Assembly: GCF_040869045.1 (NCBI RefSeq)
Contig: NC_090319.1
Span: forward strand, 176,860,645 to 176,924,644
Source of the DNA: Eurosta solidaginis
Taxonomy: Eukaryota > Arthropoda > Insecta > Diptera > Tephritidae
Direction: 5' to 3'
Length of the DNA stretch: 64,000 nucleotides
The notes under the pieces are model-generated. The model made no database searches and was not told the origin of the DNA. It saw only the letters and a list, made by a program, of their open reading frames with translations. A program made the translations under genes and the position numbers. Numbering within the stretch: the stretch's first letter is position 1; the number at the start of each line of letters is the position of its first letter. This document shows, one piece after another, positions 55,185 to 64,000 of the stretch.

Positions 55185-55905
55185 ATAAAGTTAACGTTAA
55201 AGTTAAAGAGAATGTTAAAGTTAAAGCGAAAGTTAAAGTTAAAGTTAAAGTTAAAAATAAAGTTAAAGTTAAAGTGAAAGTGAAAGTTAAAGTTAAAGTT
55301 AAGGTTAAAGTTAAAGTTGAAGTTGAAGTTACAGTTAAAGTTAAAGTTAAAGTTAAAGTTAAAGTTAAAGTTAAAGTTAAAGTTAAAGTTAAAGTTAAAG
55401 TTAAAGTTAAAGTTAAAGTTAAAGTTAAAGTTAAAGTTAAAGTTAAAGTTAAAGTTAAAGTTAAAGTTAAAGTTAAAGTTAAAGTTAAAGTCAAAGTTAA
55501 AGTTAAAGTTAAAGTTAAAGTCAAAGTTAAAGTTAAGGTTAAAGTTAGAGTTAAGTTAAAGCTAAATTTAAAGTTAAAAATAAACTTAAAGTTAAAGTTA
55601 AAGTTGAAGTTAAAGTTAAAGTTAAAGTTAAAGTTAAAATTAAAGTTAAAGTTAAAGTTAAAGTTAAAGTTAAAGTTAAGGTTAAAGTTAAAGTTAAGGT
55701 TAAATTTAAAGTTAAAGTTACAGTTAAAGTTAAAGTTAAAATTATTGTTAAAGTTAAAGTTAAAGTTAAAGATAAAATTAAAGTTAAAGTTAAAGTTAAA
55801 GTTAAAGTTAAAGTTAAAGTTAAAGTTAAAGTTAAAGTTAAAGTTAAAGTTAAAGTTAAAGTTAAAGTTAAAGTCAAAGTTAAAGTTAAGGTTAAAGTTA
55901 AATGT
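55185..55905. repeat. GTTAAA hexamer array, about 120 units
   Basis: Near-perfect gttaaa repeats over about 720 bp with scattered variants (gtgaaa, gttaag, gtcaaa). All frames read as Val-Lys, Lys-Leu or Thr-Leu strings; these are not genes. Confidence 0.97.
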
Positions 55906-55920
55906 AAAGTTTTTATTTTT

Positions 55921-56132
55921 CCGGCTCTAGGTCAAAAGTAATAAAACGATTTGATTTTTTTATTTTCCCAATATATTTCGATCACCTTCGGAGATCTTCA
56001 TCAGGGGGCTACAACAATAATAAACAATTCAGCTTAATTTGTAATAACTAACAATAATAACTAAATAAACCATCCTATGTATATAATCACATTACATTTA
56101 AACGTATAAAGGTCGCTAAAATCAAATATTAA
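55921..56132 (-). mobile_element. PLE terminal repeat fragment inside the hexamer array
   Basis: Unique 210 bp between two parts of the array, with a hammerhead motif and aaaataaaaaaatcaaatcg after it on the minus strand. It is a third PLE lineage in this window. No coding part accompanies it. Confidence 0.55.
55967..56012 (-). ncRNA. hammerhead ribozyme motif, intact core
   Basis: Minus strand: GCCCC, CTGATGA (perfect core), stem II GATC-TCC-GAA-GGT-GATC, GAAA, then a short ATAT stem III region, ATT as cleavage triplet, GGG to pair with CCC. The hairpin, both core boxes and stem I all fit. Confidence 0.65.
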
Positions 56133-56310
56133 TAGGTTAAAGTTAAAGTTGAAGTTAAAGTTAAAGTTAAAGTTGTTAAAGTTAAAGTTAAAGTTAAAGT
56201 TAAATTTAAAGTTAAAGTTAAAGTTAAAGTGAATGTTAAAGTTAAAGTGAAAGTTAAAGTTAAAGTTAAAGTTAAAGTTAAAGTTAAAAATAAAGTTAAA
56301 GTGAAAGTTA
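56133..56310. repeat. GTTAAA hexamer array, second part
   Basis: Same unit as 55185-55905, about 30 units with variants. Confidence 0.95.
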
Positions 56311-56733
56311 AATATTAACTTCTCATTTATTCAATAAAAGTAAAAAATTTGTTTTCTTATCTGGTGACGCTTAAAAAGGTTAACTTGAATCATTATCAAA
56401 GACAAAACTTGAATTAATATCAAAGAAAACAAAATGTTGCATAAATATTATAATTGCATAAGTTGATAATATGCAATAGCTTTACCGCGGCAGTCCCCGA
56501 GAGCCACACGTCCTTTTTTTATTTTTTTGCGTGTTTGTTAAATTTGCACTTAATAAAAAGATTAAAAATTAAAAAAATTTTACTTGGCTGAAAGTTTTAC
56601 AAGTTTCACTAAATTTCACTTATTATTTAATTTTATGCTTACGTTAGTAGTCCCGCGGCGAACAAGGCTGATGGTCCTTTTTGCATTCCGCTATTGGCAG
56701 TCCTCATTGGCTTCTTCTGCGGGTTAGTGACTT
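56311..56733. other. provirus leader or unassigned AT-rich sequence
   Basis: No ORF. T-rich tract at 56514-56527. The right part (56640-56733) is GC-richer and continues into the direct repeat at 56734. Confidence 0.45.
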
Positions 56734-56820
56734 TGTTCTTCCGAGCTTTACCTCGGGTTTCCTGTCCAGTGCGTTGGGCGCTTCTTTAGGGCCACTTAGT
56801 TATCCGCTAGGATGTTCGTT
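56734..56820. repeat. leader direct repeat, left
   Basis: About 87 bp nearly identical to 58799-58887; both end cttagttatccgctaggatg then ttcgtt. The two copies bracket the Ty3/Gypsy piece at 56821-58798. Confidence 0.85.
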
Positions 56821-58798
56821 CATTTTTTCATTTTTTTTTCGAAACTTTTAAATCTACATCTATGTTATCTAAATTAAGAAATAAATTCTAAAGCCTAGGT
56901 CTAAAATAGGACTTAAATTTATTTTTTTTTTTTATGTAATTAAAATTTTTTTTGTTGTAATTCTTATGTATGAATTAAGTTCTTAAGTTTTAATGATTGT
57001 TTACACTTATTTGATTTCATTATCTTTTTTTTCAAATTTGGAAGAAAAAAAACATTTTATTTCTAATTTAACAATAGAGATTAACTTTAAATAATCTTGA
57101 ATTTAAAAATTTAATTAAATTAATTTTTCTTATTCTATATTATGTACTATTTTTTCCTTTTTCGTTTCGTCATCAATTAATGTGACGTTAACACCGTCAA
57201 TACCTATTACGGTATAAGGACCAATATAAATATTACTATGCTTGTCGCGGGGTTCTTTTTCAAGCAATACCTTGTCAAACACCTTGACAGATATTGGTTG
57301 TGAACTTTTGTTATATCCGCTTTGATTTTTTAATTTGTGTTCTGTAACGGCTTTTTTTGCTAATTCGTGAGTTTTTTGAAAACGAAATTTAACTTCTTTC
57401 GAATAGTTTTCTACGTTGTAAATCGGGTCTATTTTATCGGTTTGCAGTTCATTTGGTAAATTAGCTGCTTTTCCAAAGACTAATTCATATGGTGAGAATT
57501 TATTATCGAATACTGTGTTTGTTGTTGTGTTATGAAGAAAAGTGAAATATTTCAAGTAAACATCCCAGTCGGAAAAATTTGGATTTAGAAAAGATCTTAA
57601 ATATTCATTGAAAACTCTGTGGTTTCGCTCTACTGTGCCAAGAGTTTCATGATGGTAAGCTGTGGAAAATTTGTGTTCGATTTTTAATAATTTTTTATTT
57701 ATAAAAAAATTTCATTTTTGTATTCTGTATCTAAATCAGTTTTAATTGTTTTCATAATATATATATATATTAGTATGAAATTTTCAAAAATAGCTGATGC
57801 AACCGTTTTCGCAATTTTATCAGGTATCGCAATCGTTACTAAGTATTTGCTGAGATCGCATATAATGGTGACAGCGAACTTGTTACCATTATCGGATTGA
57901 GGTAGAGGTCCTATAGTGTCAATAATAACAATGTCGAATGGCTTACAGGGTGTTTCGGTTAGGACTTAATTTTGTTTTGTTTTTGGCTTAACCTTATTCA
58001 AAAGACATTTTTCGCAGTTTTTAACAAATTTCGCTATATCGCTCGTCATGCCTTTTCAATAATATTTGGTTCTGAGTTTTGCATAAACTTTTTTGCTACC
58101 GAAATGCCCTCCTAAAATTGGGTCGGTATGGTAAATTGTTATCAATTGTTGTTTTTTGTCTTCGTCTGTCACAGTTTCTACGGGTTCGGTTAAGATGATA
58201 TCTAAATGTTTTAAAATTTTATTCCCAGTGGTGTTCAGATCTGATATCGAAAAATATTTAAAAATATTGTAATTTTTTTGCAATTCAATTATAGTAATAT
58301 TGCGCTTGCCAGCTTCTTTTTCGAGCTTCAAAAGTAATGCATCTAAATGTATTATTTTGTTAGCACACGCAACTTTAATTAACTCAATTTTTTTTTGTGT
58401 TTTAAATCTTAAAATTCGTAATTTTACCACTTTTATCGTAAATTATTTGGGATTTTGTTCTGGGTATTTTCTTTGAAAATTTGTTTGAAAAATTGTCATA
58501 AACTTGTAATTTTGTTTTTTCCTTTACTTTTTCTTCTTTGCCTATTTGTTGTTGCGTTAGTTGTTCTTGTTTTGCCTGTGATCTAGTCTGTACCGCTATA
58601 ATTGATTTCTCTGAATTTTTAATTTCTTCTATTGTGACGCAAGAGTGCATCTGCGCCTACGTTCGTTTTACCTTTTATGTATTCAATAGTGAAGTTGTAT
58701 TCTGCTAGTTCAAGTCTAATACGTGAAATTTTTGAAGAGGGGTCTTTCATATTAAACAAGTAAACTATTGGACGAAGATCGGACTTTACGGTAAAGTG
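56821..58798 (-). mobile_element. second Ty3/Gypsy family, 3' piece inside the leader
   Basis: Same family as 59853-64000. It starts within the RNase H-integrase linker (58798) and runs through integrase to an AT-rich 3' end (56821-57120). It carries no LTR that I can show. Confidence 0.7.
57130..58650 (-). pseudogene. Ty3/Gypsy integrase, copy 1
   Basis: 58402-58650: linker with IIAVQTRSQAKQEQLTQQQI. 58056-58430: ITIYHTDPILGGHFGSKKVYAKLRTKYY, the zinc-binding domain. Core blocks lie near 58050-57720 with shifts. 57130-57555: YFTFLHNTTTNTVFDNKFSPYELVFGKAANLP (end of the core) and a C-terminal domain with VFDKVLLEKEPRDKHSNIYIGPYTVIGI. An (at)n run near 57757-57772 breaks the frame at the same place as in copy 2. 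Confidence 0.85.
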
Positions 58799-58887
58799 TG
58801 TTCTTCCGAGCTATACCTTCGGGTTACCTGTCCAGTGTGTTGGGGCGCTTCTTTAGGGCCACTTAGTTATCCGCTAGGATGTTCGTT
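58799..58887. repeat. leader direct repeat, right
   Basis: Matches 56734-56820; part of the provirus leader next to the primer site. A second, shorter echo (tgttgggcacttctttagagccactta) follows at 58887-58917. Confidence 0.85.
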
Positions 58888-58984
58888 GTGTTGGGCACTT
58901 CTTTAGAGCCACTTATTTATCACACGAATCGCGAGGCACTACTTGAGGGCCTTTTACTACTTGCGGAAACTTACGCGACTGGGC

Positions 58985-58996
58985 CGTTGGGCGCCA
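58985..58996 (-). other. primer binding site, tRNA-Lys-like
   Basis: Minus strand TGGCGCCCAACG directly at the LTR end, overlapping its last base as in gypsy. The first 12 bases fit the tRNA-Lys primer site used by gypsy-type elements; the next bases (GCCCAG) do not. Confidence 0.7.
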
Positions 58997-59392
58997 GTTA
59001 TTAGCTTCTCTTGTGAGAGACTAAAAAAATATAATTTTTTGGACGACTCGAAGTCGTTGTTCTTTATTTGATCATAGCAACTTAATTACTAAATTTACAA
59101 TATATTTCTTACTTCTACTTATCGTATGAAGTCACGTTGGTTGACAGGTGATTCTTGTTGTTGTCGCGTTATTTACTTCCTCATTTCCAATGAATGGTAA
59201 TGCACGGTCAGCTATTGAGTAGTTGCGCGTGTGACCTACTTTTAGGTCGCATGCTTACGCAGCATTGCATACCGCTGTCGCATGGATAGTTACATATGCT
59301 TACACAGCATTGTATACTGTTGTCGTATGGATAGTTACATATTTGTATGTGGGCTGTTTTGGAGCCCAATTTCAGAGTATGTGGCGTTAACT
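58996..59392 (-). repeat. provirus 5' LTR, 397 bp
   Basis: Like 48782-49133 with a 45-bp tandem duplication around gcttacacagcattgtata and tggatagttacatat (59250-59340). Confidence 0.9.
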
Positions 59393-59852
59393 TATATAAA
59401 AATGAAATGATGTTCGTTTCTGTCCATGTTTTGGGGCCGATACGAGGCCAATTTTATACGTTCTTTTTTCATATTATGGGGAAAGAATAGGGGAAGGTTT
59501 TTAGCAAAAAAAATTTAAATTTCTAAGGTCTTGAGATATAGGTCACAACGTGGACCCGGATAACCCTACAATGTGTTTGTATAATATGGGTATTAAATGT
59601 AAGCTTCTGATGAGTCCTTTAATATGGGGTACTTTTCGTACCCCTAGGTGACGGGGGTCTCGAGATATAGGCCAAAGTGTGGACCCGGGTACCCCAAGAA
59701 TGTGTTTATACAATATGGATACCAAATGAAAGCTGTTGATGAGTGCTTTAGTACATGATAATTTTTCGTACCCCTGGGTGACTAGGGTCTCGAGATATAG
59801 GCCAAAACGTGGACCCAGATACCTCTAGAATGTGTTTATACAATATGGACGG
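59393..59852. repeat. minisatellite fragment, second family, about 2.5 units
   Basis: gagatata recurs at 59533, 59662 and 59792, spacing 129 and 130. Unit words: gtggacccgg, agaatgtgttt, acaatatgg, accaaatgaaagct, cgtacccctgggtga. The order of words parallels the 129-130-bp unit at 17270-26345 although the sequences have diverged. The fragment abuts the provirus on one side and Ty3/Gypsy copy 2 on the other. Confidence 0.75.
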
Positions 59853-60287
59853 TTGTGAACTTTTGTTATATCCGGTTTGATTTTTTAATTTGTGTTCTGT
59901 AACCGCTTTTTTTGCTAATTCGTGAGTTTTTTGAAAACGAAATACGTTGTAAATCGGGTCTATTTTATCGGTTTGCAGTTCATTTGGTAAATTAGCTGCT
60001 TTGCCAAAGACTAATTCATATGGTGATAATTTATTATCGAATACTGTGTTTGTTGTTGTGTTATGAAGAAAAGTGAAATATTTCATGTAAACATCCCAGT
60101 CGGAAAAATTTGGATTTAGAAAAGATCTTAAATATTCATTGAAAACTCTGTGGTTTCGCTCTACTGTGCCAAGAGTTTCATCATGGTAAGCTGTGGAAAA
60201 TTTGTGTTCGATTTTTAATAATTTTGTTATTTCTGAAAAAATTTCATTTTTGTATTCTGTACCTAAATCAGTTTTAATTGTTTTCAT
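59853..60287 (-). pseudogene. Ty3/Gypsy integrase core, copy 2
   Basis: MKTIKTDLGTEYKNEIFSEI carries the second catalytic Asp block; TAYHDETLGTVERNHRVFNEYL carries the Glu block; FLHNTTTNTVFDNKLSPYELVFGKA follows. Then 12 residues found in copy 1 are missing (NVENYSKEVKFRF reduced to NVFRF), and the frame is cut at 59853. The first ATG at 60287 is internal, created where an (at)n run at 60288-60306 breaks the longer frame. Confidence 0.85.
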
Positions 60288-61193
60288 AATATATATATAT
60301 ATATTAGTATGAAATTTTCAAAAATAGCTGATGCAACCGTTTTCGCACTTTTATCAGGTATCGCAATCGTTACTAAGTATTTGCTGAGATCGCATATAAT
60401 GGTGACAGCGAACTTTTTACCATTATCGGATTGAGGTAGAGGTCCTATAGTGCCAATAATAACAATGTCGAATGGCTTACAGGGTGTTTCGGTTAGGACT
60501 TGATTTTGTTTTGTTTTTGGCTTAACCTTATTCAAAAGACATTTTTCGCAGTTTTTAACAAATTTCGCTATATCGCTCGTCATGCCTTTCCAATAATATT
60601 TGGTTCTGAGTTTTGCATAAACTTTTTTGCTACCGAAATGCCCTCCTAAAATTGGGTCGGTATGGTAAATTGTTATCAATTGTTGTTTTTTGTCTTCGTC
60701 TGTCACAGTTTCTACGGGTTCGGTTAGGATGATATCTAAATGTTTTAAAATTTTATTCCCAGTGGTGTTCAGATCTGATATCGAAAAATATTTAAAAAGA
60801 TTGTCATTTTTTTGCAATTCAATTATACAAATATTGCGCTTGTCAGCTTCCTTTTCGAGCTTCAAAAGTAATGCATCTAAATGTATTATTTTGTTAGCAC
60901 ACCCAACTTTAATTAACTCAATTTTTTTTTTGTTTTAAATGCGCATTTATCTCAAAATTCGTAATTTTACCACTTTTAGCGTAATTTATTTGGGATTTTA
61001 TTCTGGGTATTTTCTTTGAAAATTTGTTTGAAAAATTGTCATAAACTTGTAATTTTGTGTTTTCCTTTACTTTTTCTTCTTTGCCTATTTGTTGTTGCGT
61101 TAGTTGTTCTTGTTTTGCCTGTGATCTAGTCTGTACCGCTATAATTGATTTGTCTGAATTTTTAATTTCTTCTATTGTGATGCAAGAGTGCAT
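60284..61193 (-). pseudogene. Ty3/Gypsy integrase N-terminal part, copy 2
   Basis: 60918-61193 is the linker (IIAVQTRSQAKQEQL). 60284-60865 reads YHTDPILGGHFGSKKVYAKLRTKYYWKG and KNCEKCLLNK (zinc-binding H-H-C-C), then FDIVIIGTIGPLPQSDNG (start of the core; the first catalytic Asp region reads VIIGTIG, changed from the usual V-x-D). ILIYIYIL at the end is the translated (at)n run. Confidence 0.85.
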
Positions 61194-61377
61194 CTGCGCC
61201 TACGTTCGTTTTACCTTTATGTATTCAATAGTGAAGTTGCATTCTGCTAGTTCAAGTCTTATACGTGAAATTTTTGAAGAGGGGTCTTTCATATTAAACA
61301 AGTAAACTATTGGACGATGATCGGACTTCACGGTAAATTGTGTGCCATAAACGTATGAATTGTTTTATTGCCAAAAA

Positions 61378-62148
61378 TTAAAAAAAAAAATTCTTTTGTT
61401 CTGAATTATTAAATGATTTGGACGCGAAGCAAATTGGTAAGTCAATGCCATCTTTATTTTGACTTAAAATGGCACCACAACCAATTTTTGAAGCGTCCAA
61501 AGTAATTATAAATTCCTTTTTGAAGTCTGGGTATTGGAGATTTTGAGGAGAAATTAAAGATTTTCGAAGTTTTTCAAATGCTATATCACATGACTCATCC
61601 CATTTAAATTCCACCCTTTTCCTGCTAAGTTTGTTTAAAGGTGCTGCTATTGAAGCAAAATTTGGTATAAACCTTCGATAGTAATTGGCGAATGCCACGA
61701 ATCGTTTTACTGCATCTTTATCGCAAGGTTTCGGATATTTCTTCATTGCAGTTATTTTGGAATCGTCTGGAAGTAGACCTTTTGAACGCATGAAGTTACA
61801 TTTTTTGGGATTTAGACGCAAATTAAATTTTTTGCATGCTTGAAAGACTTGTTCTAAATTTTTAAGATGGTGAACTTCGCTACACCCAATGACTATAAGA
61901 TCATCGACATATAAAAAGGCTTGGTTTGGAGAAATTCCTGAAAGGGCAATTGACATCATTCTTGAGAATGAATTCTGAGCTACGTTTAAACCGAATGGTA
62001 AAACTTTCCATCGAAAAGCACCACGATCAGGGCTGAATGAGGTGAGGTCTCTAGAATCTTTATTTAATGGAATTTGATGAAAACCTGAATACAAATCCAA
62101 TGTAGAAAAATATTTGGCACTGCCTAGATTATCGAGAATATCGTGCAA
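61378..62148 (-). CDS. Ty3/Gypsy RT palm/thumb and RNase H start, copy 2
   Basis: 256 codons without a stop. KYFSTLDLYSGFHQIPL (motif A), FRWKVLPFGLNVAQNSF (motif B), QAFLYVDDLIVIG (catalytic YVDD), NLRLNPKKCNFM, RFVAFANYYRRFIPNFA (connection), FIITLDASKIGCGAILSQ (RNase H first Asp). It ends in an A run near 61380; most of RNase H after FNNSEQK is lost or shifted. The start at 62148 is internal; the RT begins in the preceding frame (62129-63169). Confidence 0.85.
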   Translation of the reverse strand: MHDILDNLGSAKYFSTLDLYSGFHQIPLNKDSRDLTSFSPDRGAFRWKVLPFGLNVAQNSFSRMMSIALSGISPNQAFLYVDDLIVIGCSEVHHLKNLEQVFQACKKFNLRLNPKKCNFMRSKGLLPDDSKITAMKKYPKPCDKDAVKRFVAFANYYRRFIPNFASIAAPLNKLSRKRVEFKWDESCDIAFEKLRKSLISPQNLQYPDFKKEFIITLDASKIGCGAILSQNKDGIDLPICFASKSFNNSEQKNFFF

Positions 62149-63169
62149 GTGGGAATTTGTCTGCTATAAATTTTTTGTTTACGGCTCTAAAGTGGACACA
62201 CATGCGGTATGATTTCTGTCCATTTGGGTTTTTCTTTGGTACTAGTATTAATGGACTATTACAGTTAGAATAACTGTATTCTATAAGATCATTTTGTAAT
62301 AAATTATCAACTTGTCTATTGATTTCCTCTCTCTGACAATATGGTAAGCGGTAATTTCTTATGTACACAGGATTTTTATCTGTCAGCCGTAGTTTCTGCT
62401 CATAAAAGTTGTTAAGTGTCATACGATCGGTCTTTAGTGCAAACACATCATCATATTTTAGACATAAATCGAGAAGTTTTGATTTGACATAATTTGGCAT
62501 TTGTTTTTCTAAAATTGACTTTAATTCCTCTGACATTTTCGAATCTTTTGAAATATCGTTGATTTTATACACGTTATAGTTGGGGATTTCATCTGTAGCT
62601 ATGTTACAATTTCTAATGTATTTTACCTCATCAGTGACGTTTAAAACTTTTATTATCGGATTGTTAGTGTCAACGATACACTTTGCGGTGAACACACCAC
62701 TACAAATTTCCTGTGCGTCTATAAAAACTGGATATTTAGATTTTTTCAGCTTAAATAAGCGATAAACTTCGTATCTAGGAGGAATTACCAATGTATTATC
62801 GGTTGTATTATGTAAAATTGAAATTTTATGAATATTTTTGCCAATGCCAATTGTTATGCTCTCGTTTGCATAGTCTATTATGCAATTGTATTTTCTCAAA
62901 AATTCTTTGCCTAAAATACCATCTGATGGTATGTTGAATTTGTCATCTAATATATTTAGAGTATGTGGAATTGAATAATTTGAATAAAAAAGTTCTGTTT
63001 TAATGGTACCCAATGTTGAAACTGTATCTTTCGTAACACCCGTTATATTTATGATATTGTTGTTATTTATAGAAATATTTTGTTTTAAACTTGAAAGTTT
63101 TATAATTGATATATCAGCCTGTGTATCTACTAAGAAAGTGCATGTTTTAAAAGAGTCATTACAATTCAA
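62129..63169 (-). CDS. Ty3/Gypsy protease and RT finger region, copy 2
   Basis: 346 codons. Protease: CTFLVDTQADISIIKL, where the family has D-T-G-A-D, so the active-site Gly is Gln; ILGKEFLRKYNCIIDY is the second protease block. The RT fingers begin at LRLTDKNPVYIRNYRLP, then EEINRQVDNLLQNDLIEYSYSNCNSPLILVPKK and YRMCVHFRAVNKKFIADKFPLA (usual V-D-F-R). A frameshift near 62140 leads into the palm. Well preserved, but inactive at the protease and split. Confidence 0.85.
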   Translation of the reverse strand: MNCNDSFKTCTFLVDTQADISIIKLSSLKQNISINNNNIINITGVTKDTVSTLGTIKTELFYSNYSIPHTLNILDDKFNIPSDGILGKEFLRKYNCIIDYANESITIGIGKNIHKISILHNTTDNTLVIPPRYEVYRLFKLKKSKYPVFIDAQEICSGVFTAKCIVDTNNPIIKVLNVTDEVKYIRNCNIATDEIPNYNVYKINDISKDSKMSEELKSILEKQMPNYVKSKLLDLCLKYDDVFALKTDRMTLNNFYEQKLRLTDKNPVYIRNYRLPYCQREEINRQVDNLLQNDLIEYSYSNCNSPLILVPKKNPNGQKSYRMCVHFRAVNKKFIADKFPLARYSR

Positions 63170-63424
63170 TTCGATAAAATCTGAGTAGTTAAGGTTTAGA
63201 CAATAGATAGATTTATTTTGAAAAACATTATTTAATTCAGATTCTGGTCCCCCAGTGTTCGCTCCTGAGGGCCGTTGGCGTTTAAAGTCCGAACACTGGC
63301 GTTATTTGTTGTATTTGAGCGTCGATTGTTGTTGATACTGTTGTTAATGCTGTTGTTTCTGTTTACGGGCCTGCTATTGTTATTACGAAAATTACCATTA
63401 CCTCGCGAGCCATTATTATTGTTG

Positions 63425-64000
63425 TTAATGCCTATAATTGTTATTGTTGTTTCTGCTAAAGTTGTTGTTGTACCTTGAAAAGTTGTTCCTATTATACTGA
63501 TTTCCTCTGAAGTTACCTCGAAAAGTACTATTTTGCCTGTTATAACGCGATCGAAACGCTAACACTTGCCTTTCACTAACTTGGTTATTCTGTTCTGCGA
63601 TCATTTTCGCAACTACATCCTTAGAGTCAGTAAACGTTGTTGACGCTAAAATTGATATTACTAGGTCTGAGCGAGTGTTAAGCCGACAAACGTTGACGGT
63701 TTGTTCGACTACCATCTCGTGCGCTTTTTCCTGCGTCATTCCTTCTATAACTAATGATCGTTCTAAAGCATCGGAAAGTTCCTCAACACGTTCGGCGAAT
63801 TCAGTATGATTATTATTAAAAACGTTTGAAGATGCAATTTTTCCTGCAACAACTTTCGAGTTGACAGGCTTTATTCTACTTTTTAACGCATCTTTTATTT
63901 GTTGAATTGTTGTGACTTCATTGGAATTGCCTCACGCGCTTTCCCTTCTAGCTTGGATTTTATAAACGAAATGAAAGTATTTGTCAAATTTTCTTCCATC
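63425..64000 (-). pseudogene. Ty3/Gypsy gag C-terminal part, copy 2
   Basis: 63425-63739 reads MTQEKAHEMVVEQTVNVCRL (internal start), LVISILASTTFTDSKDVVAKMIAEQNNQ, then an Arg/Asn-rich tail (RYNRQNSTFRGNFRGNQYNRNN), a nucleic-acid-binding style end without CCHC. The preceding residues (EFAERVEELSDALERSLVIEG) lie just upstream. The Asn-rich tail goes on in another frame toward 63250. Cut by the window edge. Confidence 0.75.

Larger units (their letters stand above)
48782..59392 (-). mobile_element. errantivirus-type Ty3/Gypsy provirus, defective
   Basis: Two LTRs (48782-49133 and 58996-59392) read AGTTAACGCC ... AATAACT on the minus strand. tata or tatata flanks both outer ends (48776-48781, 59393-59398), the target type of gypsy/17.6-like elements. 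tRNA-Lys-like primer site, polypurine tract, gag, protease, RT, RNase H, integrase and an env relic are in the standard order. The leader has been enlarged to about 4 kb by other sequences (55000-58798). Every frame has at least one break. Confidence 0.85.
59853..64000 (-). mobile_element. second Ty3/Gypsy family, long copy (mdg1/412-like)
   Basis: Gag end, protease, RT, RNase H start and integrase in order, running off the window at 64000 and cut at 59853 by minisatellite DNA before the integrase C-terminus. The affinity to the mdg1/412 group is by impression. Confidence 0.8.

Noticed and set aside
55148..55930. 260-codon Val-Lys/Lys-Leu frame and opposite Thr-Leu frames
   Set aside because: Translation of the GTTAAA hexamer array; all frames are open because the unit has no stop in these registers.

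Overview
The window is a stack of nested, mostly dead transposable elements. I found no host gene. It looks like genomic DNA of a cyclorrhaphan fly, most likely a tephritid fruit fly. The basis is the mix of Penelope-like, LOA-like, RTE-like, Jockey, BEL/Pao, Ty3/Gypsy (including an errantivirus with an env relic) and Harbinger remnants, a short fly-size intron, a tRNA-derived SINE, and very abundant minisatellite-bearing elements. A run of exactly 100 N at 33817-33916 shows a scaffolded assembly.

Layout. 1-12480: a Ty3/Gypsy pol relic is split by a Penelope-like (PLE) composite (1024-12009). The composite itself carries a full-length LOA-like LINE (1853-6552, 11-bp target-site duplication, TSD) and an RTE-like LINE (8781-11793). 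12400-15220: a small insertion with a tRNA-like head, an internally deleted LINE (12867-14478) and a CR1/L2-like tail. 15725-20296: a Harbinger-like element with a broken HARBI1 gene, into which a 3-kb minisatellite element inserted. 20928-29880: a second copy of a dispersed repeat, split by two nested minisatellite elements; the 129-130-bp array here is about 4.7 kb long and contains a 938-bp element with terminal inverted repeats (TIRs). 29885-35130: a CR1/Jockey-like LINE interrupted by a 5'-truncated PLE and by a suspicious antisense Jockey piece next to the N gap; the 844 bp before that piece recur, unchanged as far as I read them, after the gap. 35132-42066: BEL/Pao sequence on the minus strand, with a pol-to-gag fused frame and an extra zinc-knuckle ORF behind pol. 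42670-48224: RTE debris, a minus-strand minisatellite element with a SINE and a nearly intact Jockey inserted in it. 48782-59392: a minus-strand errantivirus-type provirus with two LTRs, tRNA-Lys-like primer site, polypurine tract, gag, pol and env relics. Its leader is swollen by a GTTAAA hexamer array, a PLE terminal fragment and a piece of another Ty3/Gypsy element. 59393-64000: three minisatellite units, then a longer minus-strand copy of that second Ty3/Gypsy family, running off the window.

Nothing here forms an operating pathway. What ties the region together is insertion history: target-site duplications and interrupted reading frames give a relative order of events. The most informative signals are hammerhead-ribozyme-like motifs in five PLE ends, the two-tier tandem structure of the minisatellite elements, the internally deleted LINE, the extra zinc-knuckle ORF, the fused pol-gag frame and the probable misassembly at the gap.
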